A stretch of 64,000 nt of DNA from Streptomyces uncialis (GCF_036250755.1 NZ_CP109583.1:4278001-4342000); one strand, 5' to 3'. Shown: positions 16,212 through 25,188, counted from the first letter of the stretch. Translations and numbers: made by a program. The notes: generated from the sequence alone by a model not told the origin.

Positions 16212-16859
16212 TCAGCGGTTCAGCGCGGCCACGCCCGCCTTCGCGAACTTCTCGTCCAGCTCGCCCGACGGCGCGCCCGCCACCCCGATCGCGGCGACCG
16301 GCGCGCCCTTCACCGTGACCGGGGCGCCGCCGCCGAGGAAGAGGGTGCCGGGGATGTCCTTCAGGTTCGGCGTCTGGGCGAGCCGCTTGACCAGCTCGGA
16401 CGTCGGCGCGTTCCAGGAGACCGCCGTGTACGCCTTCTTCGCCGCCGACTCGTACGACTGCGGGCCCGCGCCGTCGCCGCGCAGGGTCACCAGGGTGTTG
16501 CCGTTGCGGTCGACCACCGCGACGGTCACCCGCTGGTTCTCGCGCTCGGCCGCGTCCAGCGCGGCCTGGGCCGCGCGGGCGGCGGCGTCGACGGTGAGGT
16601 GGGTGGTCTGCTGGAGGTGCCGGTTCGCGGTGTCGGCGGTGGCCGTGGAACGGCTCGCGGGGGCCGCGGAACCGGCGCTCGCGGACACGGCGCCGAACGT
16701 TCCGGCGCCGAGCGCGGCGAGCGCCACGGCGCCCGTGACCACCTGGGCCCGCCGGGAGAACCGGCCGCCCGACCGGTGCCGCGCGCTCCCGGAGGACACG
16801 CCGACCGCGCCGGACCCGGTGTGCTCGTGGGACTCGGGGGACTCGTGGTGACGGCTCAT
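16212..16859 (-). CDS. hbpS: HbpS/GlcG-family extracellular haem-binding protein
   Basis: 215 aa. GAAGGAG precedes the ATG at 16859. An unusually polar N-terminus (SRHHESPESHEH) is followed by a membrane/signal segment (VVTGAVALAALGAGTFGAV). The GlcG/HbpS fold follows: LTVDAAARAAQAALDAAE, VTVAVVDRNGNTLVTLRGDGAGPQ, AKKAYTAVSW, and GAPVTVKGAPVAAIGVAGAP. In S. reticuli HbpS binds haem outside the cell and modulates the SenS sensor kinase. Here the SenS/SenR-like pair is divergent from it, so the same redox-sensing system is inferred. Confidence 0.82.
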   Translation of the reverse strand: MSRHHESPESHEHTGSGAVGVSSGSARHRSGGRFSRRAQVVTGAVALAALGAGTFGAVSASAGSAAPASRSTATADTANRHLQQTTHLTVDAAARAAQAALDAAERENQRVTVAVVDRNGNTLVTLRGDGAGPQSYESAAKKAYTAVSWNAPTSELVKRLAQTPNLKDIPGTLFLGGGAPVTVKGAPVAAIGVAGAPSGELDEKFAKAGVAALNR

Positions 16860-17345
16860 GGGACGGGCTCCTTCGGGGTCGCCGGGCCTCACCGGCACGG
16901 GTGACGGCCACCGAACGGTGCGGTGGCCGGCGCCGGTGGGGACCGGTCCGGGGGACGGCCGGTGCGGTGACCGGTCCGGGTGAAGACCGGTGCGGTGTGA
17001 CCGGCTCTGGTTCCGATCCTCGGGCCGGTTCGGGCCCGTGCCCGTCGGCGTACCGGCTGCGCGCGGGACGCGGCTCGGACGACCCGGGGGTCGGCCGATC
17101 GGATGACCCCGCCGGTACGGAGGCGGGTGAGAATGGGAGAAGTGCCCGTGCGGCGCGATGGCGTACGCCGTAGGGCGGCCGTGTTTCGCGCGGTGGCGGC
17201 GGCGGACGTGCAGGCCGGTGCCGTGCGGGTGCCGGACGCGGGCGCCGTGTGCCGTGTGCGTGCGCCGGACGCCGGTGCCGTGCGCGGGTACGGGACGCGG
17301 GTGCCGTGTGCCGGTGCTCCAAGGACCGTACGCGAGGAGGACCAC
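16860..17345. other. Divergent, repeat-rich region between hbpS and senS
   Basis: 486 bp. Two patches of degenerate repeats: CGGTGCGGTGACCGG-type units at about 16909-17010, and GTGCCGGACGCGGGCGCCGTG-type units at about 17195-17320. Together these could be operator arrays or slipped simple sequence. Both promoters of this sensor system should lie here. The open frame that extends senS upstream through this region has no ribosome site. Confidence 0.5.
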
Positions 17346-18818
17346 GTGGCCGCACGAACCCGACCGGACGGGACCCCGCGCTCGACGGACCCCGCCGCCC
17401 CGGCCGCCTCGGACACCCGGGTCTCCGCCACCGCCACCGCCTCCCCCGACCCCGACGCCCGCTGGCTCGCGGCCGTCATGCACTCCGCGTTCTTCCTGCT
17501 CCTCGGCGCCTCGCTCGCCCGTTTCCTGCTGCGCCACCCCGGGGAACCCCGCACCCCGTGGGTCATCGCGCTGTCCGTCGTCCTCGCGCTGCTGTACGTG
17601 CTGGGTCCCGTACTCGGCTCGGCCGCACCCACCCGGCCGCGCCCGCCCACGACACCCGACGAGAACGGGATCGGGGACGGGGACGGGGACCTGGGCGCGG
17701 GCGGCCCGGACAGCGGCGCGGGGAGCCGTACGCCCGCGCGGCTCGCCGTCCTGCTGTGGCTGGCGCTGGTCGTCGCCGTGTGGGTGGTGCTCGTACTGCT
17801 CGCGCCGAGCTTCGCGTGGTGCGCGGTGCCGCTCTTCTACACCGGGCTGCGCATCCTGCCGGCCCGTCCGGCACTCGCCCTGATCGCGCTGCTCACCGCG
17901 TTCGTCGTGGCCGCCCAGCTCCAGCTCGCGGGCAGGTTCGACCCGAACCTGCTGCTGGCCCCGCCCGCCGTCGCGGCGATCGCGACGGCCGGGTTCGTGC
18001 ACATGCAGCGCCAGGCGGCCCGCCAGCGCGCGCTGATCGACGACCTGCTGCGCACCCGCCGCGAACTCGCCGCCACCGAACGCCGCGCGGGCACCCTCGC
18101 CGAGCGGCAGCGGCTCGCGATGGAGATCCACGACACCCTCGCGCAGGGGCTGTCCAGTCAGCAGATGCTGCTCCAGGCGGCGGACCGGGTGTGGGACGCG
18201 GAGCCCGTGAAGGCGCGGACGCATGTACGGACCGCCGGGTCGATCGCCGAACGCAGCCTCACCGAGGCCCGCCGCTTCGTCCATGACCTGGCCCCGGCCG
18301 ACCTCGCCGACGGCGGCGGACTGGTGGCCGCGCTGCGCGCGCTGGCGGTCCGCGAGTCCCGGACCGGGCCGCCGGTGCGGTTCCACGCGGAGGGCACGCC
18401 GGCCGCGCTGCCGGAACGCGCGGAGTCGGCGTTGCTGCGGATCGCCCAGGGCGCTCTCGCGAACGTCCGTGAGCACGCGGACGCGCGGACCGCCGCACTG
18501 ACCCTGACCTGCCTGGACGACCAGATCGTGCTGGACGTCGCGGACGACGGCCGGGGTTTCGTCCCCGGGGCGTCGGACGGGACGCGGGCGGGGGTGCGCG
18601 GACACGGACTGCCCGCGATCCGGGCCCGGGTCAGGGATCTGGGCGGGACGCTGACGATCGAGTCCACGCCGGGCGAGGGCACCGTCCTGACCGTGTCGGT
18701 CCCGCTGGCCGTCCGCCCGCCCGGCCTCCCTTCCGAGGATCTGTCCGGCCGTTCCCCGGCCGCCCCCGGACCCGGAACCCCTCCCCCCGCCGGCCACCCG
18801 CCCCTGGAGCAGCCATGA
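17346..18818 (+). CDS. senS: SenS-like sensor histidine kinase (HisKA_3)
   Basis: 490 aa. The GTG at 17346 follows GAGGAGG; an ATG at 17103 lies in repeat sequence and is rejected. After a 40-residue polar lead come about five membrane segments (for example HSAFFLLLGASLARFLL, WVIALSVVLALLYVLG, LLWLALVVAVWVVLVLL). The dimerisation/phosphoacceptor segment has His262 in MEIHDTLAQG, followed by a HATPase with the NVREHADA, DDGRGF and GHGLPAIRAR boxes. It fits the NarL-type kinase class and the HbpS-SenS-SenR system. The stop overlaps the regulator start (ATGA). Confidence 0.85.
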   Translation: MAARTRPDGTPRSTDPAAPAASDTRVSATATASPDPDARWLAAVMHSAFFLLLGASLARFLLRHPGEPRTPWVIALSVVLALLYVLGPVLGSAAPTRPRPPTTPDENGIGDGDGDLGAGGPDSGAGSRTPARLAVLLWLALVVAVWVVLVLLAPSFAWCAVPLFYTGLRILPARPALALIALLTAFVVAAQLQLAGRFDPNLLLAPPAVAAIATAGFVHMQRQAARQRALIDDLLRTRRELAATERRAGTLAERQRLAMEIHDTLAQGLSSQQMLLQAADRVWDAEPVKARTHVRTAGSIAERSLTEARRFVHDLAPADLADGGGLVAALRALAVRESRTGPPVRFHAEGTPAALPERAESALLRIAQGALANVREHADARTAALTLTCLDDQIVLDVADDGRGFVPGASDGTRAGVRGHGLPAIRARVRDLGGTLTIESTPGEGTVLTVSVPLAVRPPGLPSEDLSGRSPAAPGPGTPPPAGHPPLEQP

Positions 18819-19477
18819 GTTCCCGTCCCGGCCCCCGTCCCACCGGACCCGGCCCCGCCGCCCCGGTCCGGGTCCTGCTCTGCGACGACCACGCCGTCGT
18901 ACGGGCCGGACTGCTGGCGCTGCTCGGCAGCGAACCGGACTTCGAGGTGGTCGGTGAGGCGGGCGGGGGTGACGAGGCCGTGGCGATGGCCGCCAAGCTC
19001 GGTCCGGACGTCGTGCTGATGGACCTCCAGCTCGGGGAGGGCACCGACGGGGTCGAGGCGACCCGGCTGATCTCGGGGAGCGGGGTCCGGGTCCTCGTCC
19101 TCACCACGTACGACACGGACGCGGACATCACCCGGGCGATCGAGGCGGGCGCGACCGGCTATCTGCTGAAGGCGGAGCGGCCGGAGGAGCTGTTCGCGGC
19201 GATCCGGGCGGCGGCCGAGGGACGTACGGCGCTGTCGGCGCCCGTCGCGGACCGGGTCATGGAACGGATGCGCAGACCGCGTCCCACGCTGACGGAACGG
19301 GAGCGGGACATCCTCGGGCAGCTGGCCCGGGGGCTCGGCAACCGGGAGATCGCACGGGCGCTGTTCATCAGCGAGGCGACGGTGAAGACCCATCTGGGCC
19401 GCATCTACGACAAGCTCGGGGTGGACACCCGGGCGGGCGCGGTGTCGGTCGCCAAGGAACAGCGGCTGCTGACCTGA
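18815..19477 (+). CDS. senR: SenR-like NarL/LuxR response regulator
   Basis: 220 aa. Receiver domain with acidic pair DD near 30, phosphoacceptor D70 (VVLMDLQLG), T at VLTTYD and K in LLKAERPEE. C-terminal LuxR-type helix-turn-helix: LTERERDILGQLARGLGNREIARALFISEATVKTHLGRIYDKLGV. Translationally coupled to the kinase by an ATGA overlap. In S. reticuli SenR controls catalase-peroxidase and hbpS genes; by analogy the hbpS-senS intergenic repeats are the first place to look for its sites. Confidence 0.87.
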   Translation: MSSRPGPRPTGPGPAAPVRVLLCDDHAVVRAGLLALLGSEPDFEVVGEAGGGDEAVAMAAKLGPDVVLMDLQLGEGTDGVEATRLISGSGVRVLVLTTYDTDADITRAIEAGATGYLLKAERPEELFAAIRAAAEGRTALSAPVADRVMERMRRPRPTLTERERDILGQLARGLGNREIARALFISEATVKTHLGRIYDKLGVDTRAGAVSVAKEQRLLT

Positions 19478-19479
19478 AC

Positions 19480-19589
19480 GTCCCACCGGCCCGGGTCAGG
19501 GACCCCAGCGGCCCGGGTCAGGGACCCCAGCGGTCCGGGTCAAGGGTCCCACCGGTCCGGGTCGGGGGCCCCAGCGGTCCGGGTCAGGG
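19480..19589. repeat. 22-bp tandem repeat, five copies
   Basis: Five consecutive 22-bp units start at 19480, 19502, 19524, 19546 and 19568. The consensus begins with (G/A)(T/C)CCCA(C/G)CGG and ends with (C/T)CCGGGTCAGGG. The array begins three bases after the senR stop and runs toward the next gene. It could act as a transcription roadblock or be neutral minisatellite. Confidence 0.85.
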
Positions 19590-19653
19590 GTGTCGCGGGC
19601 CCCAGGGGAAGGGGCAGTGAAGGGGGCGGCGCGGGCGTGACACCATCTCCTCT

Positions 19654-20154
19654 GTGCTCGACATCGGATACGCCCTCTCCAACCGCTTCCCGGACCCGCC
19701 GCAGACCGACTACCGGCGCGCGGACGTCCGCGCGCTGCGCTACGACCTCTTCTGCGGGGACGTGTATCTGGCGGACACGAAGGCGGACCGCGAGCTGTCC
19801 ACCGCCTGGGGATGGGTGCCCGTACTGGACTTCGCGTGGGCGCTGTGCGACACCGTGGAGCGGCTGGACCGCGATCCGCTGGGCGGCCGGGCGTCCGCTC
19901 CGCAGTACGCGGAGCTGGACTTCACGGAGTCGACGGACCGGATGCTCTTCGAGCGGCGCTTCGGCTGGGTCGACATCGAGGCGGAGTGGATGCCGGGCGA
20001 CGAGCCCCCGCTGACGTTCTCCCACACGGAGCTGCGCCGGGAGGCCCGTGACTTCCTGCACGATGTGATCGCGGACCTGAGCGACCTGCACGACGACCTG
20101 GCGGAGAACCCGGCGATCTGGACGCTCCAGTCCCGCTTCCCCCGGCTGCCCTGA
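19654..20154 (+). CDS. Hypothetical acidic protein
   Basis: 166 aa from a GTG at 19654 (VLDIGYALSNRFPDPPQTDYR). Rich in Asp, Leu and aromatic residues, with WVPVLDFAWALCDTVERL, ELDFTESTDRMLFERRFGWVDIEAEW and an ending EARDFLHDVIADLSDLHDDLAENPAIWTLQ. No signal peptide, membrane segment or familiar motif. It looks like a small cytoplasmic protein conserved in streptomycetes; function unknown. It is convergent with the pentapeptide-repeat gene. Confidence 0.7.
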   Translation: MLDIGYALSNRFPDPPQTDYRRADVRALRYDLFCGDVYLADTKADRELSTAWGWVPVLDFAWALCDTVERLDRDPLGGRASAPQYAELDFTESTDRMLFERRFGWVDIEAEWMPGDEPPLTFSHTELRREARDFLHDVIADLSDLHDDLAENPAIWTLQSRFPRLP

Positions 20155-20203
20155 CCTCCGCCGGACTCCCGCTCCCCGGGACCGTCCGTTCCGTCCCGTC
20201 CCG

Positions 20204-20869
20204 TCAGTTCTCCACCAGGACCCCCAGGTGGGCGGCGAAGTGGCCCGCCAGATCCATGAGCTGCGGCGGGCTGATGACCGCGCCCCGCAGCCCCTCCGTC
20301 CCCCGGGCGATCTCCAGCCGGGTGGCACCCCGGAGGTCGACGTCCGTCATCCGGGCGCCGCTGAAGTCCACTCCCTTGAGGACGCAGTCGTGGAACTCGA
20401 CGCGCTCCAGGGCCGCCCCGCCGAAGTCCGGCTCGGCGAGGACCACCGACTCGAACACCACGTCCTTGAGCCCCGCCTGCCGCAGATTGAGGTAGTCGAT
20501 CTTGCCGCCGCGGATCACCACCCGCTCCAGCCGGGCGCCGTGCAGCTGGACACCGCCCATCCGCGCGTCCAGCACCTCGGTGTCCCGCAGGACGGCCTCC
20601 GCCAGGTCCGTGCCGACGCCGCGCACGCCCGTGAGGACCGAGTCGACGAAGCGGGCTCTGGTCAGCCGGGTCTCGTCCAGGGCGACCCCGTCCAGCCGGC
20701 AGTCCAGGAAGTGGGCGCCGCCGCCGTCCTGCCCGGCGAGGTCGAGACCGGTGAACTCCATCCCGTCGTAGTCGCCGTCGGGCTCCAGGGCGGGATCCAT
20801 GAAGGGGGCCAGTACGGGAGGGCGGATCTCGGGCCGCCGCGCCTTCTTCACCGCCGCGTTTCGCGTCAT
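20204..20869 (-). CDS. Pentapeptide-repeat protein
   Basis: 221 aa from the ATG at 20869 (MTRNAAVKKARRPEIRPP). From about 50 onward the sequence follows the A(D/N)LXX five-residue rhythm (FTGLDLAGQDGGGAHFLDCRLDGVAL...), predicting a right-handed quadrilateral beta-helix. The C-terminal part (GLRGAVISPPQLMDLAGHFAAHLGVLVEN) is helical. Some pentapeptide proteins mimic DNA and protect gyrase, others are scaffolds; nothing here decides between them. Confidence 0.85.
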   Translation of the reverse strand: MTRNAAVKKARRPEIRPPVLAPFMDPALEPDGDYDGMEFTGLDLAGQDGGGAHFLDCRLDGVALDETRLTRARFVDSVLTGVRGVGTDLAEAVLRDTEVLDARMGGVQLHGARLERVVIRGGKIDYLNLRQAGLKDVVFESVVLAEPDFGGAALERVEFHDCVLKGVDFSGARMTDVDLRGATRLEIARGTEGLRGAVISPPQLMDLAGHFAAHLGVLVEN

Positions 20870-20985
20870 GGCCCCATCGTGCACCCCGCCACTGACAGTC
20901 CGGTCCGGACTTGACCTCAAGGTTGCGTGAGGTCACAGGGTGGTGGGCGGATCGTCCTTGCCCGAGCACACCCACTGGAGCTCCC

Positions 20986-22215
20986 ATGCGCGCCGTCCGT
21001 CTGCACACCTTCGGTCCCGCCGAGAACCTGGTCGTCGACGAGGTCCCCGATCCCGTACCGGCGCCCGGGGAGGTTCTCGTACGGGTCGCGGCGGCCGGTG
21101 CGCATCTCCTCGACACGGCCCTGCGTCAGGGGCTCCGTGGTCCCCTGCCCGAACCACCGCGACTGCCGACCGTTCCCGGCCGGGAGGTCGCGGGAACGGT
21201 CACCGCGCTGGGTGCGGGAGTCCCCGCGCACTGGCTCGGCAAGCGCGTCGTCGCCCATCTGGGCCTCGTCCCGGGCGGTTACGCGGAGCAGGCCGCGGTC
21301 CCGGCCGGGCGGCTGCACAAGATCCCCGGTCCGCTCGGCTTCGCCCAGGCCGTCGCGATGATCGGCACCGGCCGCACCACGCTCGCGGTCCTCGGGTTCG
21401 CCGAGCCGGGCCCCGGCGACGTGGTGATCGTCCCCGGGGCCGCCGGCGGCATGGGCACCCTGCTCGTCCAGTACGCGAAGCACGCGGGCGCGACCGTCGT
21501 CGGCATCGCGGGCGGCCCGGCGCGGACGGCGTTGGTGGCGGCCGGTGCCGCGGACCTCGCCGTCGACCGCACCCGCCCCGACTGGCCCGTCGAGGTACGG
21601 GCGTTCCTCGACGGGCGGGCGGAGGCGGCGGGTACGGGGGCGGGACCGGAGTCGGGGTCGGGGTCGGGTACGGGACCGGGGGCGGACACGGGGCCGGGGC
21701 CGGGGGCGGGGCCGGGCAGTGGGTCGGGCGCCGGGCCGGATGCCAGGCGGGGCGGCGGGCCGGAGGGCGGGCCGGGCGGCGGACCTGGCACCGGGCCGGA
21801 CGCCAGGTTGGGCAGCGGGCCGGGCATCGCGGGCCGCCGCGCCACGATCGTCTTCGACGGGGTGGGCGGGGGCACCGCGCGGGCGGCGGTCGATCTGCTC
21901 GCCCCCGGCGGACACCATGTCGTCTTCGGCTGGTTCGACGAGGGCGACGACGTCCACGGCGGTGAGGCGCTCACCTTCCCCGCGTCGTATCTGACGGAGC
22001 GGGGCATCCGCTCCGAGGTGGTGCTCGGTCCGCGCATCCTGAGCCGGGTGGGCGGACCGGACCCGATGCGCACCCTGGAGTCGCGGTCGCTGCGGCTGGC
22101 CGCCGAGGGGCGGCTCGTCCCGGCCGTACAGCGCTTCCCCCTCGCGGACGCGGCCGGCGCGCACCGCGCCATGGAGGCCCGGACCACCGTCGGCAAGGTG
22201 GTCCTGGAGCCCTGA
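20986..22215 (+). CDS. Zinc-type alcohol dehydrogenase/quinone oxidoreductase with Gly-rich insert
   Basis: 409 aa from the ATG at 20986; the upstream frame has no support. GroES-like N-domain (MRAVRLHTFGPAENLVVDEVPDP, PTVPGREVAGTVTALG) and NADPH-binding Rossmann fold (VVIVPGAAGGMGTLLVQYAKHAGATVVGIAGG). After about residue 215 there is a run of roughly 70 residues made almost only of Gly, Pro, Ser, Thr, Ala and Asp (21640-21825) before the fold resumes with RRATIVFDGVGGGTARAAVDLL. The usual family length is near 320-330 aa, so this insert accounts for the excess. The catalytic zinc ligands of true alcohol dehydrogenases are absent. Confidence 0.85.
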   Translation: MRAVRLHTFGPAENLVVDEVPDPVPAPGEVLVRVAAAGAHLLDTALRQGLRGPLPEPPRLPTVPGREVAGTVTALGAGVPAHWLGKRVVAHLGLVPGGYAEQAAVPAGRLHKIPGPLGFAQAVAMIGTGRTTLAVLGFAEPGPGDVVIVPGAAGGMGTLLVQYAKHAGATVVGIAGGPARTALVAAGAADLAVDRTRPDWPVEVRAFLDGRAEAAGTGAGPESGSGSGTGPGADTGPGPGAGPGSGSGAGPDARRGGGPEGGPGGGPGTGPDARLGSGPGIAGRRATIVFDGVGGGTARAAVDLLAPGGHHVVFGWFDEGDDVHGGEALTFPASYLTERGIRSEVVLGPRILSRVGGPDPMRTLESRSLRLAAEGRLVPAVQRFPLADAAGAHRAMEARTTVGKVVLEP

Positions 22216-22271
22216 CTCCGAAGGGCCGCGCACCGGATGCGACCTGGTGTGTTCCATGGTGTTCTGTCAGG

Positions 22272-23825
22272 GTGAACGACCCCCGGACAGGTGACGCGGC
22301 GGGCGGGGTGCCGGGTGGCCCACCCGGTGTCCCGCCCCAGGCGGAGAGTGCCCAGGACGTCCACCGCTGGTGGGGTCTCGTCGTCATCGCGCTGGCCCAG
22401 CTGATGGTGGTGCTGGACGCGACGATCGTGAACATCGCCCTCCCGTCCGCCCAGCGCGACCTGCACATCTCGGACGCCAACCGGCAATGGGTCATCACCG
22501 CGTACACCCTCGCCTTCGGCGGACTCCTGCTGCTGGGCGGGCGGATCGCGGACTTCGTGGGCCGCAAACGCACCTTCCTCATCGGGCTGGTGGGCTTCGC
22601 GATCGCCTCCGGCATCGGCGGGGCCGCGGTCAACTCCGGGATGCTGTTCGGCGCCCGCGCGTTGCAGGGCATGTTCGCCGCGCTGCTCGCGCCGTCCGCG
22701 CTGTCCCTGCTGACGACATCGTTCACCGACCCCAAGGAACGGGCGCGCGCCTTCGGCATCTACGGCGCCATCGCGGGTGGCGGCGCCGCGATCGGCCTGA
22801 TCCTGGGCGGGGTGCTCACCGAGTTCCTCGACTGGCGCTGGTGCCTGTACGTGAATGTGCCGATCGCCGGGATCGCCGTCCTCGGCGGGCTGTCGCTGCT
22901 GCACGACCGGGCGGGACACCATGAGGCCCGGCTCGACATCCCCGGTGTGGTGCTCGGCTGCGGCGGACTGGTCGCGATCGTGTACGGCTTCAGCGAGGCG
23001 GAGCCGCGGGGGTGGGACGATCCGCTGGTGCTGACGCTGCTGCTGGGCGGGGTCGCCATGCTCGCCGTGTTCGTGTGGTGGCAGACCCGCTCGGCGCATC
23101 CCCTGCTGCCGCTGCACATCATCCGCGACCGCAACCGCGCGGGTTGCTTCCTGACGATGGCGCTGGTCACCATCGGCCTCTTCGGAACGTTCCTCTTCCT
23201 GACGTACTACCTCCAGACGATCCTCGGCTACTCGCCGCTGAAGGCAGGACTCGCGTTCCTGCCGATGACCGTGGGCATCATCGTCGGCTCGACCCAGGTG
23301 TCGGCCCGGCTGATGAACCATGTGGCACCGCGGGCCCTGATGGTGCCGGGGCTGCTGCTCGCGGCGGGCGGGCTGACGATCCTCACGCAGCTGACCGTGC
23401 ACGCGGAGTACGCCACGCACATCCTGCCCGCGGAGCTGCTGCTGGGGCTCGGGATGGGCATGACGTTCATGCCGGTCATGGCGACCGCCACGCAGGGGGT
23501 GGCGCCGGGGGACTCCGGGGTCACGTCCGCGACGGTCAACACGTCGCAGCAGGTCGGGGGGTCGATCGGGACGGCGCTCCTCAACACGATCGCGACGAGT
23601 TCCGCGACGGCGTATGTCGCGGCGCACCTGAACCCCGCGGACGCGGGTGATCCCGCGGTGGTGGGGCGGGTCACCAACGTCGGGGTGGTGCACGGGTACA
23701 CCGTGGCGATCTGGTGGGCGGTCGCGATCATGCTGGTCGCGGTGGTCGTGGCGGCGACGATGGTGACGGTGGGGGCACCCCGTCACCGGACACCGCAGGG
23801 TGAGCGGTTGGGGCCTGCGACGTAG
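22272..23825 (+). CDS. MFS drug/H+ antiporter, DHA2 (14-TMS) family
   Basis: 517 aa, 14 hydrophobic segments. Motif A-like GGRIADFVGRKRTFLIG follows the second helix, and LMVVLDATIVNIALPSAQRDL in the first helix is the hallmark of the EmrB/QacA-type family. The N-terminal 30 residues are polar (Gly/Pro). Probably exports small toxic or secondary metabolites. The GTG start at 22272 has only a weak ribosome site. Element copy B begins directly after the stop codon. Confidence 0.9.
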   Translation: MNDPRTGDAAGGVPGGPPGVPPQAESAQDVHRWWGLVVIALAQLMVVLDATIVNIALPSAQRDLHISDANRQWVITAYTLAFGGLLLLGGRIADFVGRKRTFLIGLVGFAIASGIGGAAVNSGMLFGARALQGMFAALLAPSALSLLTTSFTDPKERARAFGIYGAIAGGGAAIGLILGGVLTEFLDWRWCLYVNVPIAGIAVLGGLSLLHDRAGHHEARLDIPGVVLGCGGLVAIVYGFSEAEPRGWDDPLVLTLLLGGVAMLAVFVWWQTRSAHPLLPLHIIRDRNRAGCFLTMALVTIGLFGTFLFLTYYLQTILGYSPLKAGLAFLPMTVGIIVGSTQVSARLMNHVAPRALMVPGLLLAAGGLTILTQLTVHAEYATHILPAELLLGLGMGMTFMPVMATATQGVAPGDSGVTSATVNTSQQVGGSIGTALLNTIATSSATAYVAAHLNPADAGDPAVVGRVTNVGVVHGYTVAIWWAVAIMLVAVVVAATMVTVGAPRHRTPQGERLGPAT

Positions 23826-24296
23826 CCTCCCGCCTTCGCTTGCGCTTCCGAGGTCCGTCCGGCGGGACGCACTTCGGTCCTGTGCGGGTCGCCTTCGCTT
23901 GCGCTTTTGAGGTCTGTCCGGCGGGGCGCAATTGTTCCGGTGCCGTCGCTCGTGGGTTTCGCGCAGTTCCCCGCGGGTCGCCTTCGCTTGCGCTTTTGAG
24001 GTCTGTCCGGCGGGACGCGCTTGTTCCCGCACAGGTCGTTCGTGGGGTGCGCAGTTCCCCGCGCCCCTTTGGGGCGCGTCCGGTCTGTTCTTCGGGTCGG
24101 TGCCGGTCGGGATTCTCCGTCCTCGCTCCAACGCGCTCGGTACGACGTCCCTCTTGCCCGACTGAAGAGCATCGGAGTCTGCGGGCAGAGATTCCCGCCC
24201 ACCCCCTTACGTGAGTCCTGCGGGTGCGCGCGGAGGGGGGTTCCACGCCCACCCGATGGGGACGCCTCCGAGGGACGCGGGGAACTGCGCATCTAC
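23826..24296. repeat. Composite inverted-repeat element, copy B
   Basis: The left arm has three CTTCGCTTGCGCTT-led units (about 23833, 23892 and 23981), the middle one shortened. A GCGCAGTTCCCCGCGCCCC hinge lies near 24048. Core in + orientation at 24105-24208, of the CTCCAACGCGC subtype shared with copy E. The right arm is short, ending in ACGCGGGGAACTGCGC near 24290. It starts one base after the MFS stop codon. Confidence 0.85.
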
Positions 24297-24397
24297 GTGA
24301 CGGGGGTATCCCGAGGCCAGCCCATTGCCTTGCACTGCCGGGGGACCTTGGGCAGCAATCAGCCCACTCTTACGCCCCGTTGCGACGTTGGATGAGA

Positions 24398-24533
24398 GTT
24401 GTACGCTTCCTGGACGGAGCAGGTGCGCGGGTACACGTGATCCGTTCGGAGGAGCGCCAGAGATGGCCACGGGGGTGCGATGCGACTAAAGGAAATCGGC
24501 CCGATCCCGCGAAAGACCCGCAGGTCAGGAAGT
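24398..24533 (+). promoter_or_regulatory. CRISPR leader of array 1
   Basis: 136 bp immediately before the first repeat. It is alignable to the segment before array 2 (29959-30091): shared blocks GGACGGAGCAGGT, GTGCGATGCGACTAAAG, CGGCCCGA and ACCCGCAGGTCAGGAAGT. Conservation next to the repeat is what is expected of a transcribed leader used for adaptation. Confidence 0.75.
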
Positions 24534-24866
24534 ATGGTCCCCGCACGCGCGGGGGTGGTCCGGGCCAGCGTCCGCCGCGACTTCCGGGTCTTGGATGGTC
24601 CCCGCACGCGCGGGGGTGGTCCGCACAGGGACGGGGTCCTCACGGCCGCCAGGGAATGGTCCCCGCACGCGCGGGGGTGGTCCCGCCCCGTCGATGTACA
24701 CCGACTGGCCGCCCGCATGGTCCCCGCACGCGCGGGGGTGGTCCGGTCGACGCGGTGCTCCCGGGCGGGACCAAGGTGTGCTCCCCGCACGCGCGGGGGT
24801 GGTCCGTGGTGCCCATGTCGACGGCATCCCGGAACGCGATGGTCCCCGCACGCGCGGGGGTGGTCC
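24534..24866 (+). CRISPR. CRISPR array 1, type I-E-like, 6 repeats
   Basis: Six 28-bp repeats start at 24534, 24595, 24656, 24717, 24778 and 24839, an exact 61-bp period giving five 33-bp spacers. The repeat starts ATGGTCCCCGC and ends CGCGGGGGTGGTCC, with an internal palindrome (CCCCGC / GCGGGG), like the I-E repeats common in Streptomyces. Repeat 5 differs at its start (GTGCTCC). All spacers differ from each other. The orientation is inferred from the leader on the low-coordinate side. No cas gene lies in the window. Confidence 0.95.
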
Positions 24867-24990
24867 ACGCAAGTCCGAACGCCCTTGGCTGACCGTGTTG
24901 GGTGTATGCCATGGTCAGCGAGTATGGGAGGCCAATGACGGCGCCCAGTCCGGCACTTGGCCGGACGGGGCTGTCCGCTGTCTGCGGGGT

Positions 24991-25188
24991 CTAGCTGTGC
25001 GCCGCGTGGTCGGTGGTGCAGGGGCCCCGGGTGTGGACGTGGTCAGCGCACACGTAGTGGGTGATGCTGACGCTTCCGCTCATGGCCCCGTACCCGATCA
25101 CCACGGGTGCTTCGGTCCAGCGTCCGCACTTGCAGCAGTGTTCACCGGAGATCGGGGGCACTTGGGGGAAGGGGTTGTCGTGCGTCAT
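24991..25188 (-). CDS. Small protein with CxxC motif
   Basis: 65 aa (MTHDNPFPQVPPISGEHCCKCGRW...). CCKCGRW near the start and a later C-x2-H-x-H (VCADHVHTRGPC) suggest a small zinc-binding fold. Its ATGA start overlaps the end of the gene upstream (25185), a sign of a two-gene operon. Such short genes are typical of Streptomyces accessory islands; function unknown. Confidence 0.6.
   Translation of the reverse strand: MTHDNPFPQVPPISGEHCCKCGRWTEAPVVIGYGAMSGSVSITHYVCADHVHTRGPCTTDHAAHS

Noticed and set aside
21279-24131. 950-aa minus-strand open frame
   Set aside because: Antisense to the MFS and dehydrogenase genes, whose motifs are unambiguous. Its His/Asp/Arg-rich translation is a reading artefact.
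24359-24938. Several 80-170-aa frames with repeated PRTRGGGP or HARGWS motifs
   Set aside because: They are translations of the CRISPR repeats; the 61-bp period explains the repeated peptide. The same applies at 29883-30665.
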